DNA of 19,149 bases from UBA1100 sp964533265 (GTDB lineage Bacteria; Verrucomicrobiota; Verrucomicrobiia; Limisphaerales; UBA1100). Both the position numbers and the translations under genes were made by a program. The first letter of the stretch is position 1, and each line of letters begins with the position of its first letter. Below the pieces are notes generated by a model, which worked only from the letters and a program-made list of their open reading frames with translations, made no database searches and was not told where the DNA came from. Shown piece after piece: positions 1-8,122 of this stretch. The stretch spans positions 1-19,149 of the forward strand of contig CAZHJW010000030.1 in NCBI GenBank assembly GCA_964533265.1, given 5' to 3'.

Positions 1-74
1 TACCGGATTTGCAGGGGCGCCCACGTTATCTCGTGGATCACGGCCGAAAGCCGCTGAAGGAACTAATCAGTTAA
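1..74 (+). CDS. DUF1501 family protein, C-terminal end only
   Basis: Reading from base 3, the frame gives PDLQGRPRYLVDHGRKPLKE followed by LIS and a TAA stop at 72-74. The same tail, L-x-GRP-x-Y-L/M-V then ELI, closes the three complete DUF1501 proteins downstream, so this is the end of another family member whose body lies left of the window. It is followed after 17 nt by the next DUF1501 gene, with a good ribosome-binding site in between, so the two are very probably co-transcribed. Only 23 residues are visible, so the metal-site motifs and the signal peptide cannot be judged. Confidence 0.85.
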   Translation, partial: PDLQGRPRYLVDHGRKPLKELIS

Positions 75-91
75 CTTAAGAGGAAACTGAC

Positions 92-1378
92 ATGCTTAAA
101 ATATTTGGAAATACAAACGGCCGCGATTGCGACGGGCTAAGCCGTCGGAACTTTCTTCAGGTAGGTTCGCTCGGAGCAGCTGGGTTAACCTTGCCGAATC
201 TTTTGCAGGCCAAGGAACAGGCGGCGCAAGCCGGCGTGCAGATAAAAAATAAATCAGTAATCTGGATTTGGCTTTCTGGTGGCCCAACACATGTCGAAAC
301 GTTTGATCCCAAGATGACTGCGCCCGTTGAGTACCGCAGCATAACCGACGAATGCAAAACACCCATTGCAGGGGTGACTGTGGGGGGAACATTTCCGGAG
401 ATTGCCAAATGCGTGGATCGCATGGCGCTGGTTAGGTCATTTGCCCATGGGAGTAGCAGCCACGGCACTGGCACTACTTGGGTGATGACCGGCTACAATG
501 ATCGCACCAACATGAAGCCTTCAGTGGGCTCCATTATTGCCAGGGCCAAGGGGACGACCGATCCAAAGACGGGAATGCCCACCTACGTTAAGATTGGCAA
601 TATCAGAAATGACGGCCCCGGCTGGCTTGGTGCGCGCTACCAGGCATTGAGTCCCAGTGGGCAAGCGCGCAAGAATATGGACCTCTCAGTTGACGGAACG
701 CGCTTTGGAGGCCGTCGTACGTTGCTAAAAGATTTGGACCACATTAACCGAAAAGTTGATCGCTCCGGGCAGATGGAGGGAATCGATGGATTCGAGCAGC
801 AGGCTTTTGATCTGGTCTTGGGAAGCTCCAAGGACGCGTTTGATATCAAAAAGGAAGACCCCAAGCTGCGGGCCAAATACGGCAAAGGGCTGGGTGAACA
901 ATTACTTTTAGCTAAACGCCTCACGGCTGCCGGTTGTGGGTTTGTGAACATCAACTACGGCGGTTGGGATATGCATGGCGGGATTGCCAAAGGGCTTAAG
1001 AGCCGCGCACGGCAGATGGATCAGGGCGTATCAGCTCTCATTAACGATTTAACGGAGACTGGGCAACTGGAAGATACGCTGGTTGTGGTTACCGGTGAAT
1101 TTGGGCGCACTCCACGCATCAATAGCAAGGGCGGACGCGATCACTGGGGCCGTCTTTGCACGCTCGCTATGGCTGGGGGTGGATTGCGAATGGGGCAAGT
1201 GATCGGGGAAAGTTCCCGCAAGATTGAAGTACCTGCGGCAAACCCGATTCACCCACAGGACGTGATGGCCACCATCCTGCACATGTTCGGCCTTGGCCAT
1301 AAATTGCAGTTCACAAGCCCACAGGGCCGGCCAACCTATATGGTGGAGAACGGCAAGCCGATCAAGGAGCTCATCTAA
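92..1378 (+). CDS. DUF1501 family protein, Tat-type signal (paralogue A)
   Basis: This 428-residue DUF1501 (PF07394) protein belongs to a family with an alkaline-phosphatase/sulfatase-like fold; its substrate is unknown. The N-terminus has a twin-arginine motif (S17-R-R-N-F-L) followed by a hydrophobic, Gly/Ala-rich stretch to about residue 38, which suggests folded export by the Tat pathway. Family motifs are intact: the SGGPTH segment near 62-67, GGWDMH at 290-295, GEFGRTP at 335-341 and GGRDHW at 347-352, where the Asp/His residues are the likely metal or active-site positions. The ATG is preceded by AAGAGGAA with 8 nt between the GAGG core and the start codon. It sits 17 nt after the previous DUF1501 and 18 nt before the next, so it is an internal operon gene. 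The family call is strong; the reaction is not known. Confidence 0.93.
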   Translation: MLKIFGNTNGRDCDGLSRRNFLQVGSLGAAGLTLPNLLQAKEQAAQAGVQIKNKSVIWIWLSGGPTHVETFDPKMTAPVEYRSITDECKTPIAGVTVGGTFPEIAKCVDRMALVRSFAHGSSSHGTGTTWVMTGYNDRTNMKPSVGSIIARAKGTTDPKTGMPTYVKIGNIRNDGPGWLGARYQALSPSGQARKNMDLSVDGTRFGGRRTLLKDLDHINRKVDRSGQMEGIDGFEQQAFDLVLGSSKDAFDIKKEDPKLRAKYGKGLGEQLLLAKRLTAAGCGFVNINYGGWDMHGGIAKGLKSRARQMDQGVSALINDLTETGQLEDTLVVVTGEFGRTPRINSKGGRDHWGRLCTLAMAGGGLRMGQVIGESSRKIEVPAANPIHPQDVMATILHMFGLGHKLQFTSPQGRPTYMVENGKPIKELI

Positions 1379-1396
1379 TTTAAAGAGGACAAAGTT

Positions 1397-2698
1397 ATGC
1401 TGAGAATTAACGCTGACCAAACCGGAGCCCACTGCGATGGCTTTAGCCGCCGCAACTTCCTGCAGATTGGATCACTCGCCATGGGGGGAATGGCATTGCC
1501 TCAGCTTCTGCGAGCAGAGGAGAAAGCCGGCCCAAGTGCCCAGCGACAGAAGAGTGTGATCATGATTTTCCTGCCCGGCGGGCCGAGCCATCAGGACATG
1601 TGGGATATCAAGGAAGACGCCCCTCTTGAATATCGCGGAGAGTTTAATGCTGTAAACACCAACGTGCCCGGCGTGCGTATCTGCGAGCATTTTCCGAAGC
1701 TCGCCAAGATGTGGGATAAGTGTGCGGCCATACGGTCTACCATTGGCCAAGCCAATGATCATAATGCCTTCCACTGCATGACTGGCCGTCAGCGCCGGAG
1801 CCCGCAGCCCAGTGGCGGTTGGCCGAGTATTGGCTCTGTGATTGGCAAGTTCGAAGGGGAAGGCCCCAATGGCACGCCACCGAACATTGCCATGAGTAAC
1901 CGCGACCCGGGCCCCGGATTTCTCGGCACTCCTTACAAGGCCTTTTCCCCCAGCGGCAAAGGAAAGCAGGATCTTACGCTCAATGGGGTAACCACTGATC
2001 GGCTGGATGACCGACGTTCACTCTTGAGTAGTTTCGACCAGTTCCGACGTGAAGTGGATAACAAAAAGCAAATGTCGGGTCTGGACAAGTTCAACGAACA
2101 GGCGTTCGGTGTCATTACAGGTAATCGTCTGCTCAATGCATTGGACCTCAAGCAGGAGGACCCCAAGCGGTTGGCCAAGTACGAAGTGCCCAAGGGTTAT
2201 CGGGATGTGAAGAGTTTCTGCACGGCTCGGCGTGTCGTCGAAGCGGGAGCGCGGGTTGTTACGCTGAGTTGGGGCGGGTGGGATTCTCACAGCAAGAATT
2301 TTGTTACCCTTCGCAAACAATTACCGGCGTTGGACATTGGCTTGAGCGCACTGATTAGTGACTTGGCCGAGACAGGGCAATTGGCTGATACGAGTATTGT
2401 GATGTGGGGTGAATTTGGACGTACCCCGCGCGTCAACAAGAACGCTGGCCGTGATCACTGGTCGCGCGTCATGGGGACATTTTTGGCTGGAGGAGGCATG
2501 AATACAGGTCAGATCATAGGTCAAACCGACCGTACCGGCGGAGAGGCCGCCGAAAGGCCAGTGCATATTCAGGAAGTCCTCGCGACTCTATATCACAATG
2601 TTGGTATTGACGTTGTGAAGGCCCAATTAAGCGACTTGAATGGTAGGCCTCAATACTTGACCGATGCGGGTCGCGGCCCCATTAAAGAACTGATTTAA
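1397..2698 (+). CDS. DUF1501 family protein, Tat-type signal (paralogue B)
   Basis: This is a 433-residue DUF1501 paralogue. The N-terminus reads CDGFSRRNFLQIGSL at residues 13-27, a twin-arginine signal with a conserved Cys just before it. Core motifs follow the family order: PGGPSH at 60-65, GGWDSH at 293-298, GEFGRTP at 338-344 and GRDHW at 351-355, and the protein ends GRPQYL then IKELI. The start is supported by AAAGAGGA, with GAGG at 1385-1388, 8 nt before the ATG. It is clearly homologous to the genes on either side but diverged in the middle region (about 130-230), which argues for an old tandem duplication. Export and a metal-dependent hydrolase-like fold are inferred from the family; no substrate can be assigned. 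Confidence 0.93.
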   Translation: MLRINADQTGAHCDGFSRRNFLQIGSLAMGGMALPQLLRAEEKAGPSAQRQKSVIMIFLPGGPSHQDMWDIKEDAPLEYRGEFNAVNTNVPGVRICEHFPKLAKMWDKCAAIRSTIGQANDHNAFHCMTGRQRRSPQPSGGWPSIGSVIGKFEGEGPNGTPPNIAMSNRDPGPGFLGTPYKAFSPSGKGKQDLTLNGVTTDRLDDRRSLLSSFDQFRREVDNKKQMSGLDKFNEQAFGVITGNRLLNALDLKQEDPKRLAKYEVPKGYRDVKSFCTARRVVEAGARVVTLSWGGWDSHSKNFVTLRKQLPALDIGLSALISDLAETGQLADTSIVMWGEFGRTPRVNKNAGRDHWSRVMGTFLAGGGMNTGQIIGQTDRTGGEAAERPVHIQEVLATLYHNVGIDVVKAQLSDLNGRPQYLTDAGRGPIKELI

Positions 2699-2718
2699 CG
2701 AACAGAGAAACAGAAAAA

Positions 2719-2756
2719 CTGGCGCGGCCGACGGGGTGAAAATTCCCGCCGGCCAG
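2719..2756 (+). promoter_or_regulatory. GC-rich hairpin between two DUF1501 genes
   Basis: GGCCGACGGG (2726-2735) can pair with CCCGCCGGCC (2745-2754) around a 9-nt loop, GTGAAAATT, with a single A/C mismatch. An alternative fold adds CTGGC (2719-2723) to GCCAG (2752-2756). No T-run follows, so it is unlikely to be an intrinsic terminator. It lies about 10 nt upstream of the ribosome-binding region of the next gene and could affect mRNA processing or translation inside the operon. The structure is read directly from the sequence; the role is inference. Confidence 0.35.
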
Positions 2757-2775
2757 TGCCGCTAAAAAAGAGAGA

Positions 2776-4134
<1,359 letters not shown>

Positions 4135-4160
4135 TAACCCTAACCACCCTAGAAAAGATT

Positions 4161-6635
4161 ATGAAAAAATGGATTCTGACAACAGCGTTATTGGCCTGCA
4201 TCAGCACGGCTATAGCCAAGCCGAATGCGCTGGAGCTAGCAGCCCAGTCCAGTGGAGGCACAAAGGCGTTTCAATTGAAGGGCAAACATGCGCGCCAGCA
4301 GTTGGTGGCTACCGCCCAGGATGCCGGAAGCGATGTGGACGTGACGCGCACGGTCAAGTACAGCACTAATCCTGCCAATGTGGTGACGGTTTCACCGACA
4401 GGTTTGGTGAGCCCCTTGGGTGACGGCGAAGCAACGATCACCGCGCTTATTGAAGGGGTGAAGAGCGAGGTGAAGGTTGAAGTCACTGAATATGGAGTGG
4501 AGCAACCAATCAATTTCGCCAATGAAATCGCCCCGCTGTTCACCAAGGCCGGCTGTAATAGCGGTGGGTGCCACGGCAAGAGCGGAGGCCAGAACGGATT
4601 CCGCCTTTCACTGTTGGGTTTTGAGCCGCAGGAAGATTACGAGCATCTCGTGAAAGAAGGCCGCGGACGGCGTTTAAGTCCGGCGGCACCTGAGAACAGT
4701 CTCCTGCTTTTGAAGGGCGCAGCCATCCTTCCTCACGGCGGGGGGGCAAGATTTGATCCAAAGAGCCATGACTTCAAACTGATTGCCCGCTGGATTTCAA
4801 TGGGCATGCCCCGTGGAGCGGAAACCGATCCGACCGTAGTGGCTGTGGAGGTATATCCCAAGACCCGCCTAGTCAGTGCGAATGCAGAACAGCAAATCAG
4901 TGTGACCGCGATTTACAGTGATGGACACACCGAGGACGCCACCCACATTGCCACTTACGAGGCGAACGACAAGGAGATTGCCGAGGTGGATGACACTGGC
5001 CATGTGAAATTCTTTGAGCAACCTGGGGATGTATCTGTGATGATCCGCTATCAGGGCTCGGTGGGCGTGTATCAGGCCAGCGTACCGCTTGGGATGCCTG
5101 TGGAAAAGACGCCACAAGCACGTAACTTCATAGATGAACTGGTATTCGCTAAACTCAGGCGTGTGGGCATGCCTCCCTCGGTCGTGTGTGATGATGCCAC
5201 CTTCAGCCGCCGTGTTTCCATCGATATCGCCGGCCGCTTGCCAACCGCAACGGAAGCTGAGGCTTTCCTCAACAGCACCGATCCCAAGAAACGCGACAAG
5301 CTCATTGATCGACTACTCGCCAGCACAGATTACGCAGATTACTTTGCGAACAAATGGAGTGCGTTACTCCGCAACAAGCGGTCCAACGCTTCGGCCATGC
5401 GGGGAAACTTTGCCTTCCACGGCTGGATTCGAGATTCGCTGCACAAGAACATGCGTTACGACGAGTTCTCGCGTTCAGTGTTGGCGGCTTCAGGCGACAT
5501 GGACCGCAACCCCGCTGCCACGTGGTACCGAGAAGTAAAGACCATGCAGACACAAATGGAGGACACCGCGCAGCTTTTCCTCGGAACGCGCATGCAATGT
5601 GCCCAGTGTCACCATCATCCCTTTGAGAAATGGAGCCAGAAAGATTACTATTCCTTTTCGGCCTTCTTCTCCACGGTCGGCCGCAAGCCTGGCCGAAACC
5701 CCGGTGAAGAAATCATCTACCACACCCGCAAAGTTGCGCAGACAGCAAACAAGAAGGACGGTGGGACGGTAAAAGCCACGGGCCTCGGAGATGAGCCGCT
5801 GGATCTTACGGCTGACGATGACCCCCGCCACGCACTTGTGGATTGGCTCTCACAGCCGAGCAACAAATTCTTCGCCCATACACTGGTGAACCGGTACTGG
5901 AAACATTTCTTCAGCCGCGGCCTCGTGGAACCGGAGGATGATATGCGCGAGACGAATCCGCCGGTGAACCCCGAGCTGCTTGACGGTTTGGCTCAGCACT
6001 TCATTAAGAGTAGTTTCGACATGAAGGATTTGATTCGCACCATTTGCCAATCGCAAACCTACCAGCTCAGCTCAATTCCTAATGAGTTTAACGCGAAGGA
6101 TAAGACCTATTTCAGCCGCTACTATCCCAAGCGCTTGAACGCTGAAGTGCTATACGACGCAATCAACCAGATGACCGATTCACAGGCAAGTTTCAGTGGC
6201 CTGCCCGTGGGGACACGCGCTGTGCAGTTGCCCGATAACAGCTTCAATAGTCAGTCTTACTTCCTCACGGTGTTTGGACGTCCGGATAGTTCCAGTTCCT
6301 GTGAATGTGAACGTTCCAGTGACGCGAGTTTGGCGCAGAGCTTGCACCTGCTCAATTCCAAGGATATCCAAAGTAAACTTTCCAGTGGTAGCGGTCGAGC
6401 TGCAAAGCTAGGAAATACCAAGGATGAAAGAGAGACCGAGGCAAAGATTCGGGAACTCTTCCTGCTAGCCTTCTCGCGTGAGCCGAGTGGAAGTGAAGTA
6501 CTTCTGGCTCGGCAGCATCTCGAACGAGAGACCAAGGATGACAAGGGCAACAAGAAGCCGGTAGCTGCCAAGGAATCTTACGAGGATATTATTTGGGCAC
6601 TCTTTAATACGAAAGAGTTCCTCTTCAATCATTAA
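4161..6635 (+). CDS. Secreted di-haem DUF1549/DUF1553 (PSCyt2/PSD1) protein with Ig-like domains
   Basis: This 824-residue protein starts with a Sec signal peptide (1 to about 19, ending AIA). A Big_2-like domain covers about 38-108 and a second Ig-like stretch about 228-308. Between them lies a cytochrome-like segment with C132-x4-C137-H138, a spaced variant of the c-type haem motif. DUF1549 (about 319-505) contains the classic C480-A-Q-C483-H484 site followed by HHPFEKWSQ. DUF1553 follows (about 555-820), with the family signatures RETNPPVNPELLD, YYPKRLNAEV and CECERSSD near 714-721. In Planctomycetota and Verrucomicrobiota this architecture is often encoded beside DUF1501 genes, as here. 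It is probably a periplasmic or outer-surface redox protein; electron donor and substrate are unknown. The gap from the preceding gene is 26 nt, with only a weak GAAAAGA ribosome-binding sequence. Confidence 0.93.
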   Translation: MKKWILTTALLACISTAIAKPNALELAAQSSGGTKAFQLKGKHARQQLVATAQDAGSDVDVTRTVKYSTNPANVVTVSPTGLVSPLGDGEATITALIEGVKSEVKVEVTEYGVEQPINFANEIAPLFTKAGCNSGGCHGKSGGQNGFRLSLLGFEPQEDYEHLVKEGRGRRLSPAAPENSLLLLKGAAILPHGGGARFDPKSHDFKLIARWISMGMPRGAETDPTVVAVEVYPKTRLVSANAEQQISVTAIYSDGHTEDATHIATYEANDKEIAEVDDTGHVKFFEQPGDVSVMIRYQGSVGVYQASVPLGMPVEKTPQARNFIDELVFAKLRRVGMPPSVVCDDATFSRRVSIDIAGRLPTATEAEAFLNSTDPKKRDKLIDRLLASTDYADYFANKWSALLRNKRSNASAMRGNFAFHGWIRDSLHKNMRYDEFSRSVLAASGDMDRNPAATWYREVKTMQTQMEDTAQLFLGTRMQCAQCHHHPFEKWSQKDYYSFSAFFSTVGRKPGRNPGEEIIYHTRKVAQTANKKDGGTVKATGLGDEPLDLTADDDPRHALVDWLSQPSNKFFAHTLVNRYWKHFFSRGLVEPEDDMRETNPPVNPELLDGLAQHFIKSSFDMKDLIRTICQSQTYQLSSIPNEFNAKDKTYFSRYYPKRLNAEVLYDAINQMTDSQASFSGLPVGTRAVQLPDNSFNSQSYFLTVFGRPDSSSSCECERSSDASLAQSLHLLNSKDIQSKLSSGSGRAAKLGNTKDERETEAKIRELFLLAFSREPSGSEVLLARQHLERETKDDKGNKKPVAAKESYEDIIWALFNTKEFLFNH

Positions 6636-6650
6636 CCAGAGGATTCTGGC

Positions 6651-8066
6651 GTGCCCGAGCCTTCACACAATGGAGCCGACCGGGTCGGTTGCCCCGAATT
6701 CCGTCGCAATTTGGCATTGGGCCGGCGCGGTTTTGTGAAGGTAGGGGCGCTTGGCTTAGGAGGTCTGTCTCTCGCCAACCTCATGCGTTTTGAGGCATCG
6801 GCTAAGAATTCAAAAGCCCCCTCCAAGGGAAAATCGGTTATTATTTTGTGGAAACGTGGCGGTGCCAGTCAGCACGAAACGTGGGATCCAAAACCTGCCG
6901 CACCGGGGGAATATCGCGGTGCCTTTGGCGCTATGAGCACCAAAGTTCCGGGAACACAGATTTGTGATCTACTGCCAAAGTGCGCGAAGATGACCAACAA
7001 GTTTGCCATTCTGCGCAGCCTGCACCATACCAATGCTGGGCATTCGGCGGGTGATCAAATTCTCTTCACGGGATATCCTCCTGGGCGCAACGCGAACGAA
7101 AATGCCTACCCGAGCTGCGGCTCCATCGTGGCAAAACAACTGGGGCATCTAAACCCTGAGTTACCACCTTATGTGATGGTCCCGCGCCATTTGCCCGGGG
7201 TGGAGAGTGCGTATCTCGGCAAAAAATATTCACCTTTTTATACGCAGTCAGATCCGGCGGATAAAAGCACTTGGCCACAGAATGGAGGTAAGTTTGAAGT
7301 GCCCAATTTTGAATTGGCTGATGGGTTGGATTTCAATCGGCTTGGGTCCCGTCGCGGGCTACTAGATGGCTTTGACAAGATTCGACGCGATATCGATAAC
7401 AGCGGTAATGCCGAGGCAATGGACAAATTCCAACAACATGCATTGGATATTGTCACCAGCCCGAAGGCCCGAGATGCGTTCAATCTGGATGCTGAACCCA
7501 TTAAACTACGCGAACGTTATGGATTTACCCCGCAATATGACGCGCCCACACCTGATCGTTGTGGAGTGCCCTCGTGGAGCCAGCGTATCTTACTTGCCCG
7601 CCGGTTGGTGGAAGCAGGAGTGCGGTTGGTTACCGTTGATTTGCGTTGGTGGGATACGCATGTGAAGGGTTACGAAACCATGAGGGACGGATTTCTGCCG
7701 CGCTGGGATCAGGCCTACACGGCACTGCTCGAGGATCTCGAGCAGCGCGGACTAATGGATCAGGTGATGGTTATTGCCTGGGGTGAATTTGGTCGCTCAC
7801 CTAAAGTTAACAAGACTGGCGGCCGTGATCATTATCCTGGAGTTTTCAGCGCAGCTCTCTCTGGGGGTGGTATTCAGGGCGGAGCGGTCGTGGGGTCGTC
7901 GGACAGCAAGGGGGCCTTGCCTAAGGATCGCCCGCTTCGCCCGCAGGATGTGCTTGCTACTATGTACCGTCATTTAGGAGTGGATACCAAGGTCCAGTAC
8001 ACTGATTTTGCAGGGCGGCCGCACCCGGTGCTGCCCTACGGCGATCCAATTGAAGAACTTTTTTAG
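6651..8066 (+). CDS. DUF1501 family protein, Tat-type signal (paralogue D)
   Basis: This 471-residue protein is the most divergent and longest DUF1501 in the window. The start is GTG, chosen because AGAGGA (6638-6643) lies 7 nt upstream and the frame begins 15 nt after the preceding stop. The signal is G24-R-R-G-F-V-K-V-G-A-L-G-L, a twin-arginine motif lacking the Ser found in the other paralogues, and it is preceded by an extra RR at 18-19. Motifs are GGASQHETWDP at 70-80, RWWDTH at 332-337, GEFGRSP at 378-384 and GGRDHY at 390-395 (Tyr replaces Trp). This single DUF1501 directly after the DUF1549/DUF1553 gene matches the common pairing of the two families, so it is the best candidate for that protein's dedicated partner. 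The tail ends IEELF. Confidence 0.92.
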   Translation: MPEPSHNGADRVGCPEFRRNLALGRRGFVKVGALGLGGLSLANLMRFEASAKNSKAPSKGKSVIILWKRGGASQHETWDPKPAAPGEYRGAFGAMSTKVPGTQICDLLPKCAKMTNKFAILRSLHHTNAGHSAGDQILFTGYPPGRNANENAYPSCGSIVAKQLGHLNPELPPYVMVPRHLPGVESAYLGKKYSPFYTQSDPADKSTWPQNGGKFEVPNFELADGLDFNRLGSRRGLLDGFDKIRRDIDNSGNAEAMDKFQQHALDIVTSPKARDAFNLDAEPIKLRERYGFTPQYDAPTPDRCGVPSWSQRILLARRLVEAGVRLVTVDLRWWDTHVKGYETMRDGFLPRWDQAYTALLEDLEQRGLMDQVMVIAWGEFGRSPKVNKTGGRDHYPGVFSAALSGGGIQGGAVVGSSDSKGALPKDRPLRPQDVLATMYRHLGVDTKVQYTDFAGRPHPVLPYGDPIEELF

Positions 8067-8122
8067 TTTACGCGATAAAATAAACAACGAAATCTCCTGA
8101 CCCCAATATTCTAATAGACCGA

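Noticed and set aside
2731..2760. Sequence resembling part of an FMN riboswitch (GGGTGAAAATTCCCG followed by CCGGC).
   Set aside because: Only this short piece matches. The rest of the conserved aptamer cannot fit in the 77-nt gap, and the downstream gene has no link to riboflavin.
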